DNA of 6,049 nucleotides from Dehalococcoidia bacterium (lineage in GTDB: Bacteria; Chloroflexota; Dehalococcoidia; JACPQF01), in contig JAUSEJ010000895.1 in NCBI GenBank assembly GCA_030650265.1, forward strand, positions 1-6,049, read 5' to 3'. A model generated the notes under the pieces. That model had not been told where the DNA came from, ran no database searches, and saw nothing but the letters and a program-made list of their open reading frames with translations. Position numbers and translations under genes: made by a program. Position 1 is the first letter of the stretch; each line of letters starts with the position of its first letter. Below are positions 1 to 5,408 of this stretch, in pieces.

Positions 1-53
1 CGTCGCGTGGTTGATCCAGAAAGCTCTACTTCATCGGGGGCAGCATCACTCAT
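1..53 (-). CDS. N-terminal fragment of an unidentified protein, cut by the left window edge
   Basis: An ATG at 53-51 on the minus strand opens a frame that stays open to the edge for 17 codons, reading MSDAAPDEVELSGSTTR. A purine-rich AAGGAAAG at 70-63, nine bases upstream, can serve as the ribosome binding site, and this is why I chose the start. The visible residues are polar and acidic, with no signal peptide or domain, so no function can be given. A TTGACA hexamer lies further upstream at 126-121, but no good -10 box sits 16 to 18 bases after it. The left end of the insertion sequence is only 88 bp upstream of the start, so the gene's native promoter region may have been altered by the insertion. 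The fragment is short enough that chance openness is possible. Confidence 0.4.
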   Translation of the reverse strand, partial: MSDAAPDEVELSGSTTR

Positions 54-141
54 TTCGGCTTGCTTTCCTTGATAGCATGGTATATCATCCTAACAAAGAC
101 ACGAATTAAGATCTGCTATATGTCAACGGTACTGCCTGGGA

Positions 142-156
142 CCTTAATCCGTGAGT
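142..156 (+). repeat. Left terminal inverted repeat of the IS1380-family element
   Basis: CCTTAATCCGTGAGT matches the reverse complement of 1926-1940 at 14 of 15 positions; the mismatch is the fifth base (A here, G in the other end). It lies 233 bp beyond the transposase stop codon. Confidence 0.85.
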
Positions 157-389
157 CAAGCCAGCGATGGTGAGTTCTTGCTGTCTGAAGGTATGCTTGC
201 TCCATTGCGCTATGGGATCGGAGGCTGGCAGAAGAGCCTAATTCTTCTGAGAAGATGAACTACATTGTCGTCCAATCCCCTTTCCAGCACTCCATTAGGC
301 ACGTTTGGCCATCCTGCCCTTGTGTGCAAGCTGTTTTGTGACAGTTGTCGCTGGTCGGATTGTCGCAGTCCCCAAATTGCCGCGCTTTC
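157..389. other. Noncoding 3' tail of the insertion sequence
   Basis: These 233 bp lie between the transposase stop and the left inverted repeat. I see no convincing gene here. The only local structure is a 13-bp palindrome, TCTTCT-G-AGAAGA, at 243-255. There is no stem followed by a T run that would act as a terminator for leftward transcription, so transposase transcripts could run on toward the partial gene at 53. Confidence 0.5.
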
Positions 390-1817
390 TTACCCTCCCG
401 TCCAAGCTAAAGACCTAATCCGCCGCCTTCCGGGACCGATCAACCACTCTAACGCTCGCGTCGTGATTCGTACCACTGTCTTGTGCGCATGCCGCACAAC
501 CCGGCCAAATTGAGTGAATACGGCAAAACGCAACCGCTTTGGCCGCGCTTTCCGAAATTCAGCCGGCAGCACCGTCGCCTTCAATAACTCCAATAGATTG
601 TGGGTCAACACTTGAAGCCTGAGCCAGGCGGCGTTCGCCCCAAATTTGTCGCTCGGATATACCCCGGCTCCCAGTTCGCTAAGCAATACATGATGGACAT
701 GCTCGACCGTCCCCGCTTTCCCCCGTTGCCAATTCAATAGCGCCAACCCTTCCATATCCCAACGGTTACTTACCACGGCGTAATATCGCACGCTCTGGCC
801 GTCACCAAACAACGCTTCTTGGGGATTTCGCATCCGGATCCCTATGTATCGGTAAATCGGTACCTCTGTTCCCTTTTTCTCTGTTCGTCGCGACGGCACG
901 TATTCTACTTCCGCCCACTCACAGATTACCCCATTCTTGTACTCCTGCTTTAACTGCCATTTGTCTTCGTCTACTGCCACCATCGTCCGTCGCAACTGGG
1001 GACTCATATCCGCACTAACAGCGAACTTCCACCCTCGATTATGCCAGTGGTCGAGAATAGACTCCTCGTAGGCCGCCGAATCAGACCGCACAAAGACCTT
1101 CCATTCCTTCTTATCTTCCCGTTTCGGTAGATTGTCGTGAGCCTCATCCACTATGCGGGCAATGTCCTTCTCGGCTGGCACGTTCCCATCTCGAAATTCG
1201 TCTCTTTGCACCAGATTCGATTCCGCCCAATCAACAATCATCGGCTGGTACCCATCGTATCCCTCGTAAGTCTTAAACGCCGATTGCTTGGACGACTCCA
1301 CTAGATGAGCATCAACATCCAAAGTCACCTCTAAGCTAGGCTTTACCGTCGTGACATAGGCATCAATTACTCGCCTATTCGCCTCGTTTAATGCCTGCAG
1401 AAAGACCGATTCGGCAGGAATATACGACAAAAAACCAAGCTGCTCCGCCTTTTCCTTGGCCACCTTGATCAGAGGTTTCTCGTGGGCCTTGTCTAGCCAC
1501 TGCCTAGCGGTCTCCGGCGCAGGCAGTTGGTAGCCCAATATCGCTCGCAGTCCCTCATCTCGCCGTAGATTGGCAAAATCATCCAAACACTCGCCGCCAA
1601 GAGCACTCAAAAGGACAAAGGCTTCGATCATCTCTCCATGCCGAAGCCCTTTCTCTGATTTCTTCAAAGGCAAGAACCGTTCCACCACGGCCCCTATCTG
1701 GAGATGCCGATACAGCTCCAAGAACAGCCCAACCCCCGCCCACGGCGTAACCTCCTCTGTTATCCCTCCCGTGAAGCCATCAATGTCAAGGTACTTCTTC
1801 ATATTCTTAAGGGCCAT
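390..1817 (-). CDS. IS1380-family DDE transposase
   Basis: This cut-and-paste transposase acts on the terminal repeats of its own element. The protein is 475 residues from the ATG at 1817, a usual length for IS1380 transposases. The catalytic acidic residues are visible: Asp167/Asp169 in the strand TLDVDAH, followed by the GYDGYQPM segment typical of the family (186-193); Asp246 in FVRSDSAAY; and Glu372 in AGTVEH, followed by the FGANAAWLRLQVLTHNLL segment (392-409). The C-terminus is basic (RKARPKRLRF, 422-431), as is common in these proteins. The frame is open further upstream to a TTG at 1841. I prefer the ATG at 1817 because a GAGGGGG purine run lies about 10 to 12 bases before it and MALKNMKKY is a natural N-terminus. 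I see no frameshift or internal stop, so the enzyme could be active. Confidence 0.9.
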   Translation of the reverse strand: MALKNMKKYLDIDGFTGGITEEVTPWAGVGLFLELYRHLQIGAVVERFLPLKKSEKGLRHGEMIEAFVLLSALGGECLDDFANLRRDEGLRAILGYQLPAPETARQWLDKAHEKPLIKVAKEKAEQLGFLSYIPAESVFLQALNEANRRVIDAYVTTVKPSLEVTLDVDAHLVESSKQSAFKTYEGYDGYQPMIVDWAESNLVQRDEFRDGNVPAEKDIARIVDEAHDNLPKREDKKEWKVFVRSDSAAYEESILDHWHNRGWKFAVSADMSPQLRRTMVAVDEDKWQLKQEYKNGVICEWAEVEYVPSRRTEKKGTEVPIYRYIGIRMRNPQEALFGDGQSVRYYAVVSNRWDMEGLALLNWQRGKAGTVEHVHHVLLSELGAGVYPSDKFGANAAWLRLQVLTHNLLELLKATVLPAEFRKARPKRLRFAVFTQFGRVVRHAHKTVVRITTRALEWLIGPGRRRIRSLAWTGG

Positions 1818-1869
1818 GGCTCGGTTGCCCCCTCTAAACAAAATCCTCTAACACCTGCAAGGTGCGTCT

Positions 1870-1897
1870 ATTTTACCGCATTTACCCCAGCATGCAA
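1870..1897 (-). promoter_or_regulatory. Candidate transposase promoter inside the right IS end
   Basis: On the minus strand a TAAAAT hexamer (1875-1870), five of six to the -10 consensus, is preceded by a weak TTGCAT -35 (1897-1892) with a 16-bp spacer. It lies about 53 bp before the chosen start codon and within the element, so the transposase would carry its own promoter. The -35 match is poor, so this is tentative. Confidence 0.35.
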
Positions 1898-1925
1898 GCA
1901 CGATCTTGCCATCCGAGACAATTAC

Positions 1926-1940
1926 ACTCACGGATCAAGG
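1926..1940 (-). repeat. Right terminal inverted repeat of the IS1380-family element
   Basis: On the minus strand this reads CCTTGATCCGTGAGT, pairing with the left end at 14 of 15 positions. It lies about 108 bp upstream of the chosen transposase start codon, leaving room for the transposase promoter. Confidence 0.85.
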
Positions 1941-2127
1941 GTATGGGACTGTCAGCGTGCGAGCAAAGTTGGGCCGGGGAATGCAAGAATCTGAAACGCT
2001 TCCAAACGATGAAAGCCGACTTGTTGTGTTGCTGCGCTGCTGGCAGGTTATGTCAAGTCTCAACAAACTTCTCGCGTACATGCCTCTCGCCCTTTGAGGG
2101 TCTTCCGCCGCAGGCGCCGAACATTGT

Positions 2128-2271
2128 TCATGTTGCTCCGTATAACAACCCCAATACGACTTCGAGTGCCGTAAGAGAAACCAGCCTGCTGATAATGCTG
2201 TCGGCGGCCATGTAATTCCCCCACCCAAAGGTATTTCCAGCCAAGTAATTCACCCTGAGGATGGCAAACAA
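2128..2271 (-). CDS. Possible small hydrophobic protein or gene remnant (47 residues)
   Basis: From a TTG at 2271 the frame encodes 47 residues to a TGA at 2130-2128. It contains the natural-looking stretches FAILRVNYLAGNTFGWGNY and, near the end, SLTALEVVLGLLYGAT, which could be a short membrane or amphipathic helix. The start is uncertain: TTG is the first usable codon after in-frame stops, with only an AGG eight bases before it, and an internal ATG encodes Met21. The stop overlaps, as ATGA, the start of a 23-codon basic frame (MNNVRRLRRKTLKGR...) that has a GGAG four bases upstream. I do not recognise the family. It may be the end of a lost membrane protein gene rather than a living gene. 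Confidence 0.2.
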   Translation of the reverse strand: MFAILRVNYLAGNTFGWGNYMAADSIISRLVSLTALEVVLGLLYGAT

Positions 2272-2354
2272 CTCACCAACCTGACGTGCGGATTATGGTC
2301 ATATTGCTCGGTTCTTACCACCTTCGCAAGGGGTCAGCCCTCGTGTGGCAGGAA

Positions 2355-2513
2355 TTATGCGTTCTCGGGAACATTGCACCAATCCGAGTCAGGCAGTGTC
2401 TCCAGTGGCCAATCGTAGTCGGATAACGTACCGATCGAGCCCTGTTCGCCGCTGTCGAACCACGGCTCGGCTGGGTAACCACGGTCTTGGCGCTGGTCCG
2501 AATAAGAACGCAT
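2355..2513 (-). CDS. Possible small acidic protein or gene remnant (52 residues)
   Basis: An ATG at 2513 opens a 52-codon frame ending in TAA at 2357-2355. Its translation is rich in Trp, Tyr, Asp and Glu (for example EPWFDSGEQGSIGTLSDYDW at residues 16-35), unlike the Arg-rich overlapping frames. The same frame continues upstream to a TAA near 2560 and beyond that again reads in a protein-like way (GQVSITAFGSRFR), so the ORF could be the tail of a gene broken by a stop. There is no clear ribosome binding site at the ATG. No family is recognised. Confidence 0.15.
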   Translation of the reverse strand: MRSYSDQRQDRGYPAEPWFDSGEQGSIGTLSDYDWPLETLPDSDWCNVPENA

Positions 2514-2715
2514 AGGCGCTGCCTTGTGTGGGTCTGACTGCGGATCCGATAATGGGCGTTAGCGGAACCGACTCCCAAAAGCAGTAATACTGACCTGCCC
2601 ATCGCTCGCACCATAGAATCAAAAGGGCCAGAAGTCATGCCGAGCTGATCGGGGGAAAGAGAACGACCCAGCCAATTCGCCCATGTTCCCTCTTCCCCTT
2701 TTGGCCTTTCCCCTT

Positions 2716-3819
2716 CTAGCCCTCTTCCCGAATCCGTCTGTCTTCCCCGCACTCGAGGGGGTCGCCCTTGCTCACAAGGGTCAGGCATTTAGCGCAGGAA
2801 ATGCAGGTGGCCCGGCTGAGGTCGCCGGCCAGCCACTTGTTCACGAGGCCCGGCTGACGGATGAGGGGCCTGGACAGGGCGACAAAATCGGCGTCGCCGG
2901 ATTGAATGATGTCTTCGGCCGTCTCCAGGCAGCGAATGCCGACGACGACGGCGATCGGGATGTCCAGCGCCGCCTTCGCCCGGGCTGCCCTCTCCCGATA
3001 GTATGTGACCTCGGTCTGGTCATCGGCGACCACCTGGATCGGCGCCCGTTTGCCACTGCCAATCCCGCCGCTAATCTCGGCGGCGTCGAGACCCACCTCA
3101 GCCATAGCCTGGAGAGCCGCTATCCCCTCTTCGAGAGTGGCGCCACCATCGTTGTCATCCATCACGCCAAACTTGATCATGAGGGGGAAATCGCTGCCGA
3201 CCGCGGCCCTCACCCGCCGTACCGTCTCGACGTGGAACCGGCGCCGGTCCTCCGGCGTCAATCCCCAGCGATCCTTCCTGAGGTTGGTGATTGTGGAGAG
3301 GAATTGGGACATCAGGTAGCCGTGGGCACCGTGGAGTTGGACGGCATCAAATCCCGCATCTCTCACTCGCACGGCCGCTTTGGCAAAATCGCCGATGATC
3401 TTCTCGATATCCTCTTCGGTTATCTCACGGTGTCGATGGCGAATCTCGATTGGCGAAGGGGCCAACTGCTCCTGCCCCGTGCGGGCCAGGAAGGTGGAAA
3501 AAGCGCCGGCGTGAACGATTTGAGCGGCTATCTTCGCCCCGTGCCGGTGAGCCGCCTGCGCGAGACGCCTGAGTCCCGGTATCATCTCATCACCATAGGC
3601 GCCATACTGGCCAAACACGGCCTGCCCGTGCCTGGAAACGAAGGCATAGCCGGTAACGATGAGGCCAACCCCACCGGCGGCCAAGTTCTCGTAGATCGCT
3701 ACCGACCGGTCGGTTACAGCCCCGTTTTCGTCGGCCGTGCTGTCCCAGGTGGCGGAACGGATCAGCCGGTTACGCAGCGCCATCCCGGCCAGACTCGCCG
3801 GCTGTAATACTTTATGCAT
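2716..3819 (-). CDS. Single-domain NADH:flavin oxidoreductase, old yellow enzyme family, with C-terminal four-cysteine cluster
   Basis: This is an FMN-binding TIM-barrel oxidoreductase of the old yellow enzyme group, which usually reduces activated C=C bonds with NAD(P)H; the substrate cannot be read from sequence. The 367-residue protein covers the whole barrel: NRLIRSAT near the FMN (17-24), QIVHAG (100-105), the signature HGAHGYLMSQFLS with the His163/His166 pair that normally binds the substrate oxyanion, NLRKDRWG (179-186), and the phosphate-binding VVVGIR (291-296) and SRPLI (316-320) elements. Near the end, Cys339, 342, 345 and 357 (spacing x2, x2, x11) resemble the 4Fe-4S ligands of trimethylamine dehydrogenase and 2,4-dienoyl-CoA reductase. 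The FAD/NAD module that follows in those enzymes is absent. The start is firm: AAGGAGG lies eight bases before the ATG. It is probably a cytoplasmic, separate transcription unit. Confidence 0.93.
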   Translation of the reverse strand: MHKVLQPASLAGMALRNRLIRSATWDSTADENGAVTDRSVAIYENLAAGGVGLIVTGYAFVSRHGQAVFGQYGAYGDEMIPGLRRLAQAAHRHGAKIAAQIVHAGAFSTFLARTGQEQLAPSPIEIRHRHREITEEDIEKIIGDFAKAAVRVRDAGFDAVQLHGAHGYLMSQFLSTITNLRKDRWGLTPEDRRRFHVETVRRVRAAVGSDFPLMIKFGVMDDNDGGATLEEGIAALQAMAEVGLDAAEISGGIGSGKRAPIQVVADDQTEVTYYRERAARAKAALDIPIAVVVGIRCLETAEDIIQSGDADFVALSRPLIRQPGLVNKWLAGDLSRATCISCAKCLTLVSKGDPLECGEDRRIREEG

Positions 3820-3827
3820 CGATCAAT

Positions 3828-3834
3828 CCTCCTT
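3828..3834 (-). promoter_or_regulatory. Perfect Shine-Dalgarno for the oxidoreductase
   Basis: On the minus strand this is AAGGAGG, with eight bases between it and the ATG at 3819. It fixes that start codon and suggests efficient translation. Confidence 0.85.
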
Positions 3835-3843
3835 GGGCGACTT

Positions 3844-3860
3844 GAACCGTCTCCCGGTTC
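3844..3860. promoter_or_regulatory. Perfect hairpin or palindrome in the oxidoreductase leader
   Basis: GAACCG (3844-3849) and CGGTTC (3855-3860) form a perfect 6-bp inverted repeat around TCTCC. On the minus strand it lies nine bases upstream of the Shine-Dalgarno. It could be an operator half-site pair, a leader hairpin, or the tail of the upstream operon. No T run follows, so a terminator role is unlikely. Confidence 0.35.
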
Positions 3861-3926
3861 GAAGTTCTAGTATCCCGTGATCTCGCAAATCTGAATGGCA
3901 GGTTGCGATTTGAGCAGTAGAACAAC

Positions 3927-3941
3927 CAGAACACCGTTCTG
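3927..3941 (-). terminator. Weak candidate terminator after the toxin gene
   Basis: CAGAAC and GTTCTG form a perfect 6-bp stem with a 3-nt loop. It starts four bases after the toxin's TAA on the minus strand and is followed by GTTGTTCT. The stem is short and the T tract is interrupted, so termination would be inefficient. It may instead just protect the 3' end of the mRNA. Confidence 0.35.
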
Positions 3942-3945
3942 AATC

Positions 3946-4353
3946 TTATGGCTCACAGCGCTTGACTCCGGGGATACGGTCGAATCCTCTGTCAAAGGTG
4001 ACTATCTCGTCAATGTTCAGGTGCCGCATTAGAACGGCATGGTAGGTGTCGGCAAAAGACAGGTTGAGCTCAACATACAGGTCAAAGACCTGGCGATAGC
4101 GGCGTTTACCTGGCAGGATAATCCCTGGTAGCTCGATCAAAGGCAGAATAGCCTGGCGAATTTCGGCCCTGGGCTGCTGGTACTGCCGCTGGAGAGTGAA
4201 GACCACTTCAAAGATCACTGTATCGCTGGTGTAAACCTCGATCTCGCCCTGTTCAACCCTGGCGAGGTAGGCGGTGGCCCGCGGCGAATGGTCGGGGTGG
4301 TCGCCAAGGACATGGCGCAAAATAATGTTGGTATCAAGAAACGCCGGTGGCAT
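3946..4353 (-). CDS. vapC: PIN-domain toxin, VapC-like
   Basis: This is a probable Mg2+-dependent ribonuclease toxin. Numbering from the GTG six bases further upstream, the four acidic PIN residues are visible: Asp9 in FLDTNIILRH, Glu51 in VIFEVVFTL, Asp104 in SFADTYHA and Asp123 in TFDRGFD. The length of about 135 residues is usual for the family. I start it at the ATG at 4353 because AAAGG lies five bases before it; the GTG at 4359 has no such site. The gene overlaps the antitoxin's 3' end by 20 bp, which suggests translational coupling and a type II toxin-antitoxin pair. The role is inferred from fold and neighbour. The cellular target (tRNA, rRNA or mRNA) cannot be told from sequence. Confidence 0.88.
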   Translation of the reverse strand: MPPAFLDTNIILRHVLGDHPDHSPRATAYLARVEQGEIEVYTSDTVIFEVVFTLQRQYQQPRAEIRQAILPLIELPGIILPGKRRYRQVFDLYVELNLSFADTYHAVLMRHLNIDEIVTFDRGFDRIPGVKRCEP

Positions 4354-4618
4354 CTTCACCTTTCATTCGTTCCACGACATCTTCGGCGATAGCTTTCTCG
4401 GCCGCCTCACGTTCCTGCTCGGCGGTGAGCGCGGGTTTATTTGTCTTTAGCATGCCAGCGGTGCGCAGAACAACACTTCCCCGGCGAGCAAGGCGGACCT
4501 GGTTGTCTTGGAGGATAAAGGCAACCTTCTCGTGAGTTGCGAGTTGCAGCAGACGACGGACTTCGATAGGAATGGTAACCTGACCCTTGGTGGTCACGGT
4601 TGCCAGAAGTTCTCTCAT
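4334..4618 (-). CDS. vapB: AbrB/MazE-type antitoxin, VapB-like
   Basis: The 94-residue protein opens with a swapped-hairpin DNA-binding domain: the characteristic TKGQVTIPIEVRRLL lies at residues 10-24, followed by KVAFILQDNQVRLARR (31-46). The C-terminal half is charged and helical (TAEQEREAAEKAIAEDVVERMK, about 65-86), as expected for the region that wraps and neutralises the PIN toxin. By family behaviour it should dimerise, bind the toxin and repress its own operon. The start is an ATG at 4618 with AAGGAAGGA six bases upstream. It is the first gene of the pair, its end overlaps the toxin start, and an inverted repeat in its promoter is a good candidate binding site. Confidence 0.88.
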   Translation of the reverse strand: MRELLATVTTKGQVTIPIEVRRLLQLATHEKVAFILQDNQVRLARRGSVVLRTAGMLKTNKPALTAEQEREAAEKAIAEDVVERMKGEDATGVS

Positions 4619-4639
4619 ATCGCATCCTTCCTTATACTA

Positions 4640-4681
4640 AACAAGTAGTGTATGTTTATCATATTCCTTACTTGTTGTCAA
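4640..4681 (-). promoter_or_regulatory. Toxin-antitoxin promoter with overlapping operator
   Basis: On the minus strand a perfect TTGACA -35 (4681-4676) is followed after 17 bp by TAAACA (4658-4653), a poor -10 match. An 8-bp perfect inverted repeat, AACAAGTA at 4640-4647 and TACTTGTT at 4669-4676, brackets the -10. Its outer arm touches the last base of the -35. A second small repeat, TATG-TTTAT-CATA (4651-4663), sits almost concentrically inside. Antitoxin binding here would block RNA polymerase, the usual autoregulation of such operons. The operator role is inferred from position and symmetry. Confidence 0.5.
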
Positions 4682-4702
4682 GGGTGGGGTGGGGGGTGGA
4701 GG
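4682..4702 (+). other. G-rich tract with quadruplex potential
   Basis: The plus strand reads GGGTGGGGTGGGGGGTGGAGG, a run of G blocks separated by single T or A bases. It could form a quadruplex in the plus strand, though only three blocks are three or longer. It abuts the -35 box of the toxin-antitoxin promoter, so it could affect that promoter. Confidence 0.4.
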
Positions 4703-4710
4703 CGAATCCC

Positions 4711-4735
4711 CCTCAACCCTCAACCCTCAACCCTC
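4711..4735 (+). repeat. Short tandem repeat, CCTCAAC, about 3.6 copies
   Basis: Three exact copies of the 7-bp unit CCTCAAC (4711-4731) are followed by a partial CCTC. It lies just downstream of the DUF1003 gene's stop and, with the adjacent G-rich tract, forms a G-rich then C-rich pair that could fold back. It is noncoding in the gene layout given here. Confidence 0.8.
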
Positions 4736-4742
4736 CGGCTAG

Positions 4743-5315
4743 CTATTTGGTCTGCCCTGGTAAGATACTCTGTAGCATCTGAATCTGCTTCTCCAACAGG
4801 GCGATCTGCCGCAGTTCCATTTCTACCAATTCCTTCCACTGGTCCTCTCTCAGCAAATCCAGTTTTGTATGCAACTGCTCAATCTCGATCTCTGCTTTCA
4901 AGTTGACTTCGTAGTCATGCTCTGCACGCAGCCGGTCCTTGGCTTCCTGCCGGTTCTGGCTCATCATTATCACCGGCGCCTGCATTCCCGCAAGGCCAGA
5001 TAGAACCAGGTTGAGCAGAATGAAAGGGTAGGGGTCGATAGCCCTGTTAACCAGCACGATACTGTTGATGACGATCCAAACACCCATTGCGCTCAGGTAG
5101 GCGATAATAAAGGCCCAACTGCCCGCGACATCGGCCAATCTGTCCGCCAGCTTCTGGCCGATAGTCAGCCGCTCCTTGTGGACCTGGTTGATATTCTTGC
5201 TGATACGCTGTCCTCGCCGGGTCTTCTGGGGGGCGGTATTCTCGCTATCGCCAGTGTCCCGCACAACCGCCTTCCCGACGGAATCGAGTGACCGGGTTAC
5301 ATGTGATGGGGACAT
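4743..5315 (-). CDS. DUF1003-family membrane protein
   Basis: The 190-residue protein matches the DUF1003 pattern along its length: GQKLADRLADVAGSWAFI (53-70), a first membrane helix around 68-89, DPYPFILLNLVLSGLAG leading into a second helix (94-110), then QAPVIMMSQNRQ (112-123), KDR and AEHDYEVNLKAEIEIEQLH (131-149). The C-terminal 60 residues form a long charged helix, probably coiled coil. The N-terminal 50 residues are polar and basic, consistent with a cytoplasmic tail. The biochemical function of DUF1003 is not established, so none is assigned. The start is supported by AAGGAG five bases before the ATG at 5315. Length and motifs are normal, with no sign of truncation. I see no reason to link it functionally to the toxin-antitoxin pair downstream. 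Confidence 0.9.
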   Translation of the reverse strand: MSPSHVTRSLDSVGKAVVRDTGDSENTAPQKTRRGQRISKNINQVHKERLTIGQKLADRLADVAGSWAFIIAYLSAMGVWIVINSIVLVNRAIDPYPFILLNLVLSGLAGMQAPVIMMSQNRQEAKDRLRAEHDYEVNLKAEIEIEQLHTKLDLLREDQWKELVEMELRQIALLEKQIQMLQSILPGQTK

Positions 5316-5408
5316 GTCGTCTCCTTACTCTTTGTGCTTGTCAAACGGAGTTAGCGCCGGCGCACCGCTGCCCGGTGATTGACTTGGAAGAGACCACCTT
5401 TGCCCGCC

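Larger units (their letters stand above)
142..1940 (-). mobile_element. IS1380-family insertion sequence, about 1.8 kb, apparently complete
   Basis: The element is bounded by 15-bp inverted repeats, CCTTAATCCGTGAGT at 142-156 and the complement of CCTTGATCCGTGAGT at 1926-1940, with one mismatch. It encloses a single intact transposase gene on the minus strand. Terminal repeats of about this length starting with CC, a 1.6 to 1.9 kb size and one DDE transposase fit the IS1380 family. The flanking bases are GGGA (138-141) and GTAT (1941-1944), so there is no exact target duplication next to the ends. A shared TGGGA occurs at 137-141 and 1944-1948, three bases away from the right end. The lack of an exact duplication suggests later mutation, recombination between copies, or a small error in the ends I chose. 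Confidence 0.85.
1941..2715. other. Orphan region without a confident gene, possibly decayed coding sequence
   Basis: This stretch of about 775 bp between the insertion sequence and the oxidoreductase has no long ORF with protein-like composition. The longest frames (157, 117 and 97 codons) are rich in Arg, Cys, Ser and Thr, overlap one another and look accidental. Two short minus-strand frames, at 2355-2513 and 2128-2271, have more natural amino-acid composition and may be relics or small genes. I recognise no riboswitch, tRNA or attachment site. Confidence 0.45.

Noticed and set aside
265..513. An 82-codon plus-strand ORF at the left of the insertion sequence
   Set aside because: It overlaps the 3' end of the transposase on the opposite strand and is rich in Cys, Ser and Arg, as shadow frames often are.
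318..1862. CCTTG at both positions, first considered as the IS ends
   Set aside because: Only five bases matched. The 15-bp repeats at 142-156 and 1926-1940 match far better and give a more usual element size.
1862..2228. Several 60- to 117-codon frames spanning the right IS end
   Set aside because: They cross the terminal inverted repeat, overlap one another on both strands and have unnatural composition.
2315..2788. A 157-codon minus-strand ORF
   Set aside because: It is Arg-rich with no recognisable motif, overlaps the 3' end of the oxidoreductase gene in another frame, and has no ribosome binding site that I can see.
2683..3807. A 374-codon plus-strand ORF
   Set aside because: It is antisense to the old yellow enzyme gene almost end to end. 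The minus-strand protein has full family motifs and a perfect ribosome binding site, so the long opposite frame comes from its codon usage.
3841..3872. A tRNA T-arm-like GGTTCGAA next to the hairpin
   Set aside because: No acceptor, anticodon or D stem can be built around it on either strand.
5336..5360. TTGACA upstream of the DUF1003 gene as a -35 box
   Set aside because: It lies too close to the start codon: a -10 box at normal spacing would fall on the ribosome binding site, and no such hexamer is present.
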